Counted from the first letter of the stretch, positions 25,996 through 34,046 are shown. The stretch: DNA of 42,072 nucleotides from Lactobacillaceae bacterium (GCA_902834055.1 CADFHB010000008.1:1-42072), one strand, 5' to 3'. A program made the numbers and translations. The notes: a model not told the origin generated them from the letters alone.

Positions 25996-26652
25996 ATGAC
26001 GCACGAACAACAAATTGCTGCGGTTAAGCGGTACACGATTGACAAGCTCGGCGAAGATAGTACCGGCCATGGGATGGACCATATCAACCGGGTCGTTAAG
26101 ATGGCCAAGAAGATTGCCCTGGGCGAAGGGGTCGACCCCTTCCTTCCCGTTGCTGCCGCTTACCTCCACGACACGATTGACGAAAAGCTGGTGGCAAGCG
26201 TTGATGAAGCCAAGGAAGAACTGTGGACCTACTTGGAACAGAACGGTTTCGAAGCCAACGATATCTTCACCATCATGGACGTCATTGCCAATATCTCCTT
26301 TGCCCACACCCTCGATAAGGGTGAGGTCCACCTCAGTAAGGTTGGTCAAATCGTCCGTGATGCTGACTGGCTAGATGCAATCGGGGCAATCGGCATTATC
26401 CGGGCCATCTACTACGGTGGTGCCCACCATGAAAAGATTTACGACCCCCGGATCAAGCCGCGGGAAAACATGTCCCATGAGGAATACCGGAACCTTGATG
26501 ACGAGACAATCATTAACCACTTCTCCGAGAAGATTCTCAAGCTGGCGGGGATGCTACAGACCCCAACAGCAAAGCAGATTGCGGTCCACCGCCAGGCCGT
26601 CTTGAAAGGCTTTCTCGCCGAATTCCATAACGAATGGGATAATAAATGTTAA
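25996..26652 (+). CDS. HD domain-containing phosphohydrolase
   Basis: 218 aa. Metal ligands of the HD superfamily: His25/His29 (TGHGMDHINRV), His58-Asp59 (AYLHDTID) and Asp122/Asp124 (RDADWLDAIGA). Probably hydrolyses a phosphomonoester or nucleotide; specificity unknown (YedJ/YfbR-like). GGAG precedes the ATG. Confidence 0.9.
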   Translation: MTHEQQIAAVKRYTIDKLGEDSTGHGMDHINRVVKMAKKIALGEGVDPFLPVAAAYLHDTIDEKLVASVDEAKEELWTYLEQNGFEANDIFTIMDVIANISFAHTLDKGEVHLSKVGQIVRDADWLDAIGAIGIIRAIYYGGAHHEKIYDPRIKPRENMSHEEYRNLDDETIINHFSEKILKLAGMLQTPTAKQIAVHRQAVLKGFLAEFHNEWDNKC

Positions 26653-26659
26653 AGAAGCT

Positions 26660-26715
26660 AAAAAGCATCAGAGCGCTCCCGACTAGTCACTAGGAGTACC
26701 CTGATGCTTTTTCGT
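26660..26715. terminator. Bidirectional terminator
   Basis: 12-bp perfect stem AAAAAGCATCAG (26660-26671) / CTGATGCTTTTT (26701-26712) with inner CTCC/GGAG pairing; ends the HD gene and the leftward DUF441 operon. Confidence 0.85.
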
Positions 26716-26721
26716 TTCGCT

Positions 26722-27177
26722 TTAAAAATGCAGATTCAACAAACTAATAATGCAGTAAGTCATCCCACTGGCAATCACCGGTCCAGCGGCCACCCCCTTA
26801 AAGACGACCACACCGATGATGGTCCCTAAGACCAGGGCCACCGTTACCTGGGGCACCGCGGCCAATTGGTTAATGCCGTACTTGGAAAGAATGGCCACCG
26901 CAATTCCCGCCGCAATCGCAATCCATCCGGCCGGGTTCTTGAAGGCCTTAAAAAGGTCGTTAAAGGTAATCTGACCGGTCGCGATTGGGACCAGGATGGC
27001 GACCGAAATGATTGTCACGCCCCAGTTAATTCCCCGGCTCTGGATAACCGGCAACCACTTGGTAGTCATCGGCAGGAGCTTGAGGGCCATCACAACCACC
27101 GCCGCAATCACCAGCGACATGTTTTTTCCGAACAGGGCGATCAGTAAGACAACCCCTAAAAATAACCAACTTTCCAT
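26722..27177 (-). CDS. DUF441 family (UPF0756) membrane protein
   Basis: 151 aa, four to five hydrophobic spans. Matches the YeaL/DUF441 pattern: [49 protein letters not shown] and [20 protein letters not shown] (each part of longer conserved spans). The ATG at 27177 has GGAGG 5 nt upstream; the longer frame uses a TTG inside that site. Function unknown. Last gene of the degV operon. Confidence 0.87.
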   Translation of the reverse strand: MESWLFLGVVLLIALFGKNMSLVIAAVVVMALKLLPMTTKWLPVIQSRGINWGVTIISVAILVPIATGQITFNDLFKAFKNPAGWIAIAAGIAVAILSKYGINQLAAVPQVTVALVLGTIIGVVVFKGVAAGPVIASGMTYCIISLLNLHF

Positions 27178-27240
27178 TTCATCCTCCAAACAAAAGGTGG
27201 GAAATACCTCCCCAGGATCGGCAACCGTGCCGCCGGAAGT

Positions 27241-27864
27241 TTATTTTCCACCCTTTTCTTTATTCTTTTTATTATGTTCACTTAGGTCGATTTCTACGGG
27301 GCCCTGTGGATTATCCGGGTGGTCATTTCCCGGTAAAATCTGCCGGGCGAGCCACCGGAAGGCCATTGCCAGCGGCGCCGTTAAAACGGCGTACAGTAAT
27401 GCCGTCAAAATTGTGGACAGCAGGTCCAGCCGGATAAAGGCCAACCAGTCACCACCCGTTCGCCAACCGACAAGGCCAACAAAGATGAGGTTCAAGACCG
27501 CCTCCATGATGGCCGCCACGAGTGCTAACCAGATTAGTTGCTGGTGGCTGACCTTCTGCCGTAGCGGCAACTGCCAACCAATAATCCAGCCGATCAAGGC
27601 GGTAATGAGGACAAAGTTAACCAGCATCAACCAGTCCGCACTACCCAGCGCCAGTAATATTAAACAGGCAACGACGGCCGTAATGATTCCAGAAACGGTC
27701 CCAATAGCGATGGTAACCGCCACGGGGATCAAGCCGGCCAACGGCGCAATTAGCACCCCCGTGGGGGCAACAATCCGAAAACTCTCGATCCCCACCAAAA
27801 CGGTTAGAATAGCAGCGATGATAATCATCCCCGCATACTTCAGCCAATTCTTCTTCATATCCAT
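27241..27864 (-). CDS. Multispan membrane protein, ECF transporter S-component-like
   Basis: 207 aa with about six hydrophobic segments and a charged C-terminal tail (HNKKNKEKGGK). The order of spans, with IAPLAGLIPVAVTIAIGTVSG after the first helix, resembles substrate-binding (S) subunits of ECF vitamin transporters, but I see no family-specific signature, so the assignment is tentative. Its ATG overlaps the DegV stop (TAATG), which implies translational coupling. Confidence 0.6.
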   Translation of the reverse strand: MDMKKNWLKYAGMIIIAAILTVLVGIESFRIVAPTGVLIAPLAGLIPVAVTIAIGTVSGIITAVVACLILLALGSADWLMLVNFVLITALIGWIIGWQLPLRQKVSHQQLIWLALVAAIMEAVLNLIFVGLVGWRTGGDWLAFIRLDLLSTILTALLYAVLTAPLAMAFRWLARQILPGNDHPDNPQGPVEIDLSEHNKKNKEKGGK

Positions 27865-28739
27865 TACAGGGGCTTCTTAGTAGTGTCTTGCATCCAGGCA
27901 AGTGCTAAAGCACCCTGCCCAAGGTGAGTCCCAATTACTGGGCCAAAGTAGCCCAGCGCGAAGTCAATGTCGGGGTGCTCTGCCTGCAACTTATCCAGCC
28001 ACTTTTGTCCGGCCTCTTCAGCATTGGCGTGAATAACCATTCCCCGTACCGGATAGTCAACCTTGGCTAACTTCTCATTAAAGATCTGCTCACAGCGCAA
28101 CTTGGCCTTCTTCATCGAACGAACCTTTTCAAAGGCCTCAATCGAGTGGTTCGGGTTGTCGAATGACAGCAGTGGCTTAATCTTCAGGATTGACCCCACA
28201 AATGCGGAGGCGTTAGAAAGACGGCCGCCCCGGACCAGGTTCTGCAGGTCATCAACGACGAACAGGTCGTTGACCGTGTCACTCAGGGTCCTTAACTTAG
28301 TAATTACCTCGTCTGGGTCTTCATGTTCTTGGACCAGTTTAGCTGCTTCCAAGACGATGTAGTGCATTGGTTCAGAGGTAATGTGACAGTCAAACGGAAT
28401 AATCTTGATTGTGTCCTTCATTTCCTCGGCAATTTGCGCAACGTTGCCCAAGAAGCCGGAAATGGAACCGGTCAAAAAGATACTGATGGCCGCGTCATAG
28501 CCGTCGTCAGCCAGTTTCTGGTAGAGTTCCATCATTTGACCAATCGATGGTTGGGAAGTACTTGGAAAAGAACTCGAGGTCTTCAGCAACTGGTAGAAGT
28601 CACCGGTTGAAATGTCGACCCCTTCACGGAAGTTTTTCCCATCAATCGAAAACGGAATTGGCACAACGTGAATGTTGTTTTTCGCTGCCTCTTCAGGAGT
28701 GATGTTGGCGGTGCTGTCCGTAACAACAGCAATTTTCAT
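27864..28739 (-). CDS. DegV family protein (fatty-acid-binding, FakB-like)
   Basis: 291 aa from the ATG at 28739 (GGAGG 8 nt upstream). DegV hallmarks: KIAVVTDSTANI, PIPFSIDGKNFREGVDIS, SSFPSTSQPS (fatty-acid carboxylate site), FLTGSISGFLGN and LVRGGRLSNASAF. FakB proteins present fatty acids to the kinase FakA. It heads a three-gene leftward operon with two membrane proteins. Confidence 0.9.
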   Translation of the reverse strand: MKIAVVTDSTANITPEEAAKNNIHVVPIPFSIDGKNFREGVDISTGDFYQLLKTSSSFPSTSQPSIGQMMELYQKLADDGYDAAISIFLTGSISGFLGNVAQIAEEMKDTIKIIPFDCHITSEPMHYIVLEAAKLVQEHEDPDEVITKLRTLSDTVNDLFVVDDLQNLVRGGRLSNASAFVGSILKIKPLLSFDNPNHSIEAFEKVRSMKKAKLRCEQIFNEKLAKVDYPVRGMVIHANAEEAGQKWLDKLQAEHPDIDFALGYFGPVIGTHLGQGALALAWMQDTTKKPL

Positions 28740-28897
28740 CTTATCTTCCTCCAAGTCGTTATAAATTTAATAGAATAATTGCAAATGATATTAGAAAATA
28801 TCCATAATATAAGAAGCATACCACAAGAGCAGGCATAAACCAACTATTGTTTCCCCCACCAGAGTGCTTTGTTTTGGCGCTTCACTGGTAAAAACGT

Positions 28898-28903
28898 TAT
28901 AAT
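28898..28903 (+). promoter_or_regulatory. -10 box of rqcH
   Basis: Perfect TATAAT, with a weak TTGGCG at 28874-28879 (18-bp spacer); about 45 bp upstream of the rqcH start. Confidence 0.5.
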
Positions 28904-28949
28904 TAATACCGCACTTTTAATGAACGTAAAAAATAAAGGAGTAATTACA

Positions 28950-30629
28950 ATGTCTTTTGATGGCTTCTTCACCCATGCCATAGTACACGAACTGAATACG
29001 ACTTTAAAGACCGGTCGGGTGGCCCGGATCAGCCAACCATACCCTGCTGAATTAATCATGACCATTCGGGCCCAGCGTCACAACTATTCCCTCTTAATTT
29101 CTGCGAACCCGACCTACCCCCGGATTCAAATCACGACGGTCCCGTTCACGAATCCCGCCGTCCCCACTAACTTCACGATGACCCTTCGGAAGTACCTTGA
29201 CGGGGCCATCCTGGAAAAGATCGAACAGGTTGGTAACGACCGGATCATCCGGCTCACCTTTAACACCCGCGATGAGCTCGGGGATAGTCAGAAACTCATC
29301 TTAGTTAGTGAAATCATGGCCCGCCACAGTAACATTTCCCTGGTCAATGATAAGACAGGCAAGATTATTGATACCATTAAGCACGTCGGCTCGGACCAGA
29401 ACCGGGTTCGTCTTCTATTGCCGGGTGCCACCTTTGTCATGCCGCCGAAGCAGGACAAGGCCAACCCCTACTTGCCCAACCAGCTTTACAGTGATCTGGT
29501 CCGGGAGTTTTCTGACCCCCGTGACCTGGCCAAGCAGCTGCAAGACCATTATGAGGGGTTGGGCCATGATACGTCTTTAGACCTGGCCAACCGGCTTCTG
29601 GCCAGTGACCACCTGCCAACCACCTACCAGCAGTTTATCCACCACTTTGACAACCCAGACCCCGTTATCCTTGATGGCAAAAAGAAGCAGTTCATGGCCT
29701 TCCCACCAGCCGGGGCTGACGAAAACGCCATCCAGCACTTCTCAACGCTATCTGAAATGCTCGATAGTTACTACGCCCAGAAGGCCCAGCAGGACCGTTC
29801 CAAAGAACTGGCCGGGCAAGTAATCAAGGTCATTAAAAACGAACTCAAGAAGGACCGGCGCAAGGTTAAGAAGCTCAATAAACAGCTTGAAGACGCCAGC
29901 GAAGCGGATAAGTACCGGATCCGTGGCGAGATCCTGACCACCTACCTCGGTAAGTTGAAGCACGGGATGAAGGAAATCACCCTTCCTAACTTCTACGATG
30001 ACAATAAGCCCCTTAAGATCAGCCTCTCCCCGGAGCTTTCCCCATCACGAAACGCCCAGAAGTACTTTACCAAGTACGATAAGTTGAAGAGCTCTGTAGC
30101 CTACGTCGACGAGCAGCTCAAGCTAACCAACGCGGAGATCGAATACTTTGAAAATATCCAGAATCAGATTGACCTTGCCTCGCCATCTGACATTCAGGAA
30201 ATCCGTCTTGAGCTGCAAGAGGAAGGCTACATCAAGAACAAGAAGAAGGGCAAGAAGCGGCGCAAGGTCCGGGTCAGCAAGCCCGAACAGTTCCACACGA
30301 GCGATGGGACCCTTGTGCTTGTCGGTAAGAACAACCTGCAAAACGACCGCCTCAGTTTTAAAATCGCCAACAAGAATGAAATCTGGCTGCACGTCAAGGA
30401 CATCCCTGGTTCCCACGTTGTAATCCGTGATACCCACCCAAGTGATCAGACCATTCTGGAGGCGGCCCAACTGGCAGCCTACTTCTCAAAGGGACGTGAT
30501 TCCGACAACGTACCCGTTGACTACCTGCCGGTCAAGCGCCTCCACAAGCCAAACGGTGCTAAGCCCGGTTTCGTTACTTTCACCGGCCAAAAGACTTTAT
30601 ATGTGACGCCGCACAAACTGAATAACTAG
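28950..30629 (+). CDS. rqcH: Rqc2 homolog RqcH (NFACT family, formerly fibronectin-binding protein)
   Basis: 559 aa from the ATG at 28950 (AAAGGAG 8 nt upstream). RqcH binds stalled 50S subunits and adds C-terminal alanine tails in ribosome rescue. Domain order: NFACT-N (SFDGFFTHAIVHEL; conserved Asp97-Arg98 in GNDRIIRL, needed for tRNA use), HhH, coiled coil (about 310-400), then the NFACT-R/DUF814 domain (DGTLVLVGKNNLQND, LHVKDIPGSHVVI, AAYFSKGRDS, PVDYLPVKRLHKP). Full length. Followed by a terminator. Confidence 0.93.
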   Translation: MSFDGFFTHAIVHELNTTLKTGRVARISQPYPAELIMTIRAQRHNYSLLISANPTYPRIQITTVPFTNPAVPTNFTMTLRKYLDGAILEKIEQVGNDRIIRLTFNTRDELGDSQKLILVSEIMARHSNISLVNDKTGKIIDTIKHVGSDQNRVRLLLPGATFVMPPKQDKANPYLPNQLYSDLVREFSDPRDLAKQLQDHYEGLGHDTSLDLANRLLASDHLPTTYQQFIHHFDNPDPVILDGKKKQFMAFPPAGADENAIQHFSTLSEMLDSYYAQKAQQDRSKELAGQVIKVIKNELKKDRRKVKKLNKQLEDASEADKYRIRGEILTTYLGKLKHGMKEITLPNFYDDNKPLKISLSPELSPSRNAQKYFTKYDKLKSSVAYVDEQLKLTNAEIEYFENIQNQIDLASPSDIQEIRLELQEEGYIKNKKKGKKRRKVRVSKPEQFHTSDGTLVLVGKNNLQNDRLSFKIANKNEIWLHVKDIPGSHVVIRDTHPSDQTILEAAQLAAYFSKGRDSDNVPVDYLPVKRLHKPNGAKPGFVTFTGQKTLYVTPHKLNN

Positions 30630-30645
30630 TTAATTTTGCCAATGA

Positions 30646-30675
30646 CCACGCCCTTTTTCTGGGCGTGGCTTTTTG
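30646..30675 (+). terminator. rqcH terminator
   Basis: 8-bp stem CCACGCCC (30646-30653) / GGGCGTGG (30661-30668), loop TTTTTCT, then CTTTTT. Confidence 0.88.
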
Positions 30676-30737
30676 GTTTAAATGGTTGGTGTTTTAGTTT
30701 AGTTAAAGTAAATATTCTCTTCTAAAGCCGCCTCCAT

Positions 30738-30766
30738 AAAAAAAGCTCCCCAGCAGATGGAGAGCT
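30738..30766 (-). terminator. Terminator of the methionine operon
   Basis: On the minus strand AGCTCTCC-ATCTGCT-GGGGAGCT followed by seven T residues; lies 7 nt after the 35-aa ORF's stop. The stretch 30676-30737 holds nothing recognisable. Confidence 0.8.
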
Positions 30767-30772
30767 AATTGT

Positions 30773-30880
30773 TTATTTAACTGGTTGGTTTAACCAGTGC
30801 CAAATCTTGTGGCCTACGGGAGTTTTAACCAGCCGTTGCTTGCGGAGTAAGTTTGTTTCGAGGTAGTGGACAATATTCAT
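30773..30880 (-). CDS. Small basic protein (35 aa), last gene of the methionine operon, unrecognised
   Basis: Short ORF starting with ATG at 30880, preceded by AGGGTG that overlaps the MetQ stop region; only 10 nt separate it from that stop. Sequence MNIVHYLETNLLRKQRLVK then TPVGHKIWHWLNQPVK: amphipathic, basic, Trp/His-rich at the C-terminus, no membrane span, no cysteine. It ends just before the operon terminator. No family recognised. Position, ribosome site and terminator all support real expression under the methionine T-box. Confidence 0.6.
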   Translation of the reverse strand: MNIVHYLETNLLRKQRLVKTPVGHKIWHWLNQPVK

Positions 30881-30890
30881 TAAAATCACC

Positions 30891-31757
30891 CTACTTTTCT
30901 AAATAACTAAGTGGTTTTTGAACATTTACCTTGGTCCCCTGGTACTTCTTGTTGATCCACTGTTGAATCTGGTGGTTGTGGTACAGGGTTACCAGTTTCT
31001 TGTAACGAGCATTGTTGCGGTTCTTCTCGGCGGTTGCCAGGACGTTGATGTTGTCCTTGGTGCTTTGGTCCACCTTTTCGTGATAGATAGAATCCTTCAG
31101 TACGTTTAGGTGCCCCGTCAAGGCGATCGTATTCCCAATCAGGACCAGGTCGGTCGACTTTAGGACCCGGGGACCCGTTGTATCGTCGATTTCCTTAAAC
31201 TTGAGGTGCTTCGGGTTAGCGGCAATCTCGTTTGTCCCGCTCGTGGCCCCAAAACTCTTCTTTAGCTTGATTAAACCAGCGCTTTGCAAGAGGAGAAGAC
31301 CCCGGGCCGTGTTGGCCGGGTTATTGGCGATTGCCACCGTGGCGCCATCCGGAACCTGACTAATCTTCTTGTAGCGGTCGGAGTAAATCCCCATTGGTTC
31401 CAGGTAGGTGGTCCCGAGGGCCGCTAACTGACCATTCTTGTTTTCCTTATTGTAGGCCTGGAGGTAGGACCAGGACTGGAAGGCATTAACATCAATCTGG
31501 CCGTTCGCCGTCGCCTTGTTCAAAGCAACCGGGTCGGTAAAGTCCTTAACCCGGATCTTAAGCCCCGCCTGCTTGGCCTCCTTGCTCTTCGCAATGTGCT
31601 GCCAAACCTGGACGTCCGGGCCAATCGTCCCAATGGTAATCTCCTTATTACCGAGTGGGCCACCATTGCTGGCAAAGCCGAGGCCGACCGCTGCCGCCAG
31701 GACAACGATGATCCCGATCACCCACCACCAAATTTTACGTCTTCTCTTCTTGCGCAT
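30891..31757 (-). CDS. metQ: MetQ/NlpA family ABC transporter substrate-binding protein
   Basis: 288 aa. Methionine-binding protein of the NlpA type: EITIGTIGPDVQVWQHIA, FQSWSYLQAYN, GIYSDRYKKISQVPDGATVAI (two conserved blocks) and YHNHQIQQWINKKYQG. Most relatives are lipoproteins, but this one has no cysteine at all; instead a KKRRRKIWWW start and one hydrophobic helix (residues about 9-29) would anchor it. No metN or metI genes are in the window, so it is an orphan binding protein. Lies 27 nt after luxS under the same T-box. Confidence 0.87.
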   Translation of the reverse strand: MRKKRRRKIWWWVIGIIVVLAAAVGLGFASNGGPLGNKEITIGTIGPDVQVWQHIAKSKEAKQAGLKIRVKDFTDPVALNKATANGQIDVNAFQSWSYLQAYNKENKNGQLAALGTTYLEPMGIYSDRYKKISQVPDGATVAIANNPANTARGLLLLQSAGLIKLKKSFGATSGTNEIAANPKHLKFKEIDDTTGPRVLKSTDLVLIGNTIALTGHLNVLKDSIYHEKVDQSTKDNINVLATAEKNRNNARYKKLVTLYHNHQIQQWINKKYQGTKVNVQKPLSYLEK

Positions 31758-31784
31758 GCCAATCTTCCTCTCTTATTTCGTCAA

Positions 31785-32261
31785 CTAGTCAACAACGTGC
31801 CGTTCAAATGGCTTATCGGAAATTCCCTCGCTCAAAATCTTCTTAGACCATTCCTTAGCGGAGAATAGTGAGTGGTCACGGTAATTCCCACAGGTCTTGA
31901 TTGTCGTTCCCTGAACGTCTTCCCACTTTGTCTTGTAGGCAATTTCCTCTAATGATGACTTCAGGGCCTTGGCAACTTCGGTAGTTGAGTGTTCACCCCA
32001 GGTAATCAAGTGGAAGCCGGTCCGGCAGCCAAATGGTGAGCAGTCAATGACCCCGTCCAAGCGGTCCCGCAGCAAACCAGCCAGCAGGTGTTCAATCGTG
32101 TGTAAACCAGCGGTTGGGATGGCGTTTTCGTTTGGTTGGACTAACCGCAAGTCGTAGTTACTAATCTTGTCGCCCTTTGGCCCTTCTTCAACCGTAATCA
32201 AACGAACGTATGGTGCCTTAACCTTAGTGTGATCCAACGTAAAACTTTCAACTTTAGCCAT
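31785..32261 (-). CDS. luxS: S-ribosylhomocysteine lyase
   Basis: 158 aa. Splits S-ribosylhomocysteine into homocysteine and DPD, the AI-2 precursor. Zn ligands His54 and His58 with Glu57 in HTIEHLLAG, and Cys124 in KTCGNY; catalytic Cys79 in FGCRTGFH. Sits 26 nt after the metE-like gene, so the homocysteine it makes can be methylated by its operon partner. The methionine T-box upstream therefore also governs AI-2 synthesis. Confidence 0.95.
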   Translation of the reverse strand: MAKVESFTLDHTKVKAPYVRLITVEEGPKGDKISNYDLRLVQPNENAIPTAGLHTIEHLLAGLLRDRLDGVIDCSPFGCRTGFHLITWGEHSTTEVAKALKSSLEEIAYKTKWEDVQGTTIKTCGNYRDHSLFSAKEWSKKILSEGISDKPFERHVVD

Positions 32262-32287
32262 AATAATGATCTCCTTTAATTAATTCT

Positions 32288-33406
32288 TTAGTCCCAAACT
32301 TCTTCTGCAATCTTCTTAATCAGTTTTAACTTTGCCCATTCTTGATCTTCCGTTAAAATATTACCTTCTTCCGTTGATGCGAACCCACATTGGGGACTCA
32401 GGCACAGGTTTGCCAAGGGAACGTGTTCGGCCGCCTCGTGAATTCGTTTAACCACCTTTTTCTCATCCTCAAGTTCTCCTGACTTTGAAGTAACCAATCC
32501 CAAGACGATCCGGACATCCGGACGATTATTCCAAATCGTGGCCAGCGGTGAGAAGTCCCCCGCCCGGTCGGAATCATACTCCAGGAAGAATCCGTCGTAG
32601 TTAAGCTGGGCGAGGTACTTGGCCACCGGCCCGTAGCCACCAGAGAAGAGGAAAGTTGACTTGAAATTCCCCCGACAGATGTGGGTCGTCACGGTCAGGT
32701 CTGCCGGCAGGTCGGCCAGGGCACCGTTGATAACGGTCACCGCATCCTCTGCCAGCTGAACATACTTGGCATGTTCAGCTTCCTGATCAGCGGTTTCGTT
32801 GAGCTTACTGATGAGGAAGGCCCAGGTCGTATCGTCGATCTGGAGGTAGCGGCAACCCAGCTCGTAGAAGTGCTTGATGGTTTTGTTATAGGCCGTTGCC
32901 AAGTCGGCGAGGTAGTCAGCCCGCTGGTCATAAAACTCTGGCCAGTTGTCCGACCGGTTATCCCGGAAAAGCATTGTTGGTGATGGGATGGTTTGCTTAA
33001 CTACCGTCCCCTCACCAGCGGCTTGCTGGGCGAACTGGAAGGCCGCGAAGAATGGGTGATCAGGGTTGTAGGCCACCTTCCCCGCTAATTCGGCGTTGTC
33101 CGTCCGGGTCTTGGCGCCGTGGAACTTATAACTCTTCTGGTAGTCATACTTGGCAACCCCCTTCAGGCCGCAAAGGAAGTCGAGGTGCCACCAGCTCCGC
33201 CGAAATTCACCATCGGTCACCGCGTGAAGGCCCACCACCTTTTCCTTATTGATCAGGTCGGTGATGCATTCGTCGGTGACCGCCTTTAAGGTGGCCTCGT
33301 CAATGTCACCTGCCTTGTACTTGGCCCGGGCCTCCTTCAACTTAGCTGGTCGTAAGAAACTGCCGACAATATCGTAATGGTATGGTGCTTGTAATTTTTC
33401 ACTCAT
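32288..33406 (-). CDS. MetE-type homocysteine methyltransferase (stand-alone C-terminal domain, cobalamin-independent)
   Basis: 372 aa from the ATG at 33406 (GGGGAG 8 nt upstream). Corresponds to the catalytic C-terminal half of MetE: DIVGSFLRPAKLKEA, TDGEFRRSWWHLDF, QIDDTTWAFL, Zn-type residues in THICRGNFKST and the final Cys in LCLSPQCGFAST. No N-terminal MetE half is present, as in many lactobacillar paralogs. Methyl donor uncertain (methyl-folate or another methylated compound). First gene of the T-box operon. Confidence 0.88.
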   Translation of the reverse strand: MSEKLQAPYHYDIVGSFLRPAKLKEARAKYKAGDIDEATLKAVTDECITDLINKEKVVGLHAVTDGEFRRSWWHLDFLCGLKGVAKYDYQKSYKFHGAKTRTDNAELAGKVAYNPDHPFFAAFQFAQQAAGEGTVVKQTIPSPTMLFRDNRSDNWPEFYDQRADYLADLATAYNKTIKHFYELGCRYLQIDDTTWAFLISKLNETADQEAEHAKYVQLAEDAVTVINGALADLPADLTVTTHICRGNFKSTFLFSGGYGPVAKYLAQLNYDGFFLEYDSDRAGDFSPLATIWNNRPDVRIVLGLVTSKSGELEDEKKVVKRIHEAAEHVPLANLCLSPQCGFASTEEGNILTEDQEWAKLKLIKKIAEEVWD

Positions 33407-33444
33407 GTTCAATTCTCCCCTTCACGTCAAAATGAGAAGATGGT

Positions 33445-33750
33445 TAAAAGCAAAAACGTCCCTAGGAAAGACTACTGTGCCTTTCCTAGGGACGTTAGAA
33501 ATTCATTAACGTGATACCACCCTAATTTGGTAGGGACTCACATCCCCACCCTCAATAGGTACACCGTATGGTAGACCTAGACTTGCTATCGGTCGTCAAC
33601 CGTGGATTACTTACCGTAGCTCGCAATCACAACTTGCTCCAAGACCATCTTCGTGAGCCGCTGACTCATCACCTCTCAGCACTGGTGATTCTCTGTAAAG
33701 TCATTAGAACACTACTCATCTTTTCTAAGCGTTTCTTAATTTGATTGTCA
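33445..33750 (-). ncRNA. Methionine-specific T-box leader
   Basis: On the minus strand the leader carries the T-box core AGGGTGGTATCACG (33510-33523), which binds the tRNA 3' end, an AG-rich bulge (ACAGAGA), and a specifier ATG at 33648-33646 in the context GAAG-ATG-GTCTTGG. The terminator (16-bp stem, 33455-33470 with 33481-33496, then T-run) competes with the antiterminator that includes the T-box. An ATG specifier fits methionine, as does the metE-luxS-metQ operon 39 nt downstream. Uncharged tRNA-Met would turn the operon on. Confidence 0.88.
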
Positions 33751-33752
33751 TT

Positions 33753-33781
33753 ATTGTATAATCCACGTTAATGAATGTCAA
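33753..33781 (-). promoter_or_regulatory. Promoter of the methionine T-box operon
   Basis: Near-consensus TTGACA (33781-33776), 17-bp spacer, TACAAT (33758-33753). The transcript would begin just upstream of the T-box stem I. Confidence 0.8.
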
Positions 33782-33803
33782 GGGTGAAATTTAATTTTTT
33801 GAA

Positions 33804-33881
33804 CTACGAGTATATCTGCTTAACGACTAAGAGAACCACTGCTTCAATTGCAAAACCTAAAAGTAATACTAAACTTTCCAT
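33804..33881 (-). CDS. Putative holin-like type I toxin peptide (25 aa)
   Basis: Short ORF with ATG at 33881 and AAGGAG at 33893-33898. The peptide starts MESLVLLLGFAIEA and ends VVLLVVKQIYS: one membrane span. The start resembles the ESLxLMLxFA signature of holin-like toxins (TxpA/BsrG/PepG-type) in Firmicutes, although the usual lysine-rich tail is missing. It has its own strong promoter (33959-33986) and a structured leader of about 70 nt with paired AAGCGG/CCGCTT arms. An antisense RNA antitoxin was not proven. Could instead be an ordinary small membrane peptide. Confidence 0.5.
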   Translation of the reverse strand: MESLVLLLGFAIEAVVLLVVKQIYS

Positions 33882-33958
33882 ATTAAAAAACGCTCCTTAA
33901 AAAGTCTTTGATCAAGCGGCATTCGCGAATGAGTGCTAGGTAACCGCTTTCATGATTG

Positions 33959-33986
33959 ATTATAACACTTAATGAACATTTTTCAA
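33959..33986 (-). promoter_or_regulatory. Promoter of the 25-aa membrane peptide
   Basis: TTGAAA (33986-33981), 16-bp spacer, TATAAT (33964-33959). Transcription would start near 33952 and run through a hairpin-forming leader (33914-33949, with the inner palindrome ATTCGCGAAT at 33921-33930). Confidence 0.65.
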
Positions 33987-34046
33987 AAACTCATCAATTA
34001 TTAGCACCCGTGCTTTATAAAGAGCATCAGTGTCTAATTTTATTTT

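Noticed and set aside
26996..27880. 294-codon plus-strand open frame
   Set aside because: It lies antisense to the DUF441 and ECF-like genes, is rich in odd residues, has no ribosome site, and matches no family; it is a shadow of GC-rich coding.
33540..33720. Possible SAM (S-box) riboswitch upstream of the metE-like gene
   Set aside because: The AGGGTGGTATCACG core, the specifier ATG and the competing terminator identify a T-box instead.
34000..34046. Terminator after the carB-like gene
   Set aside because: Only a 5-bp AGCAC/GTGCT hairpin without a proper T-run is present; too weak to call.
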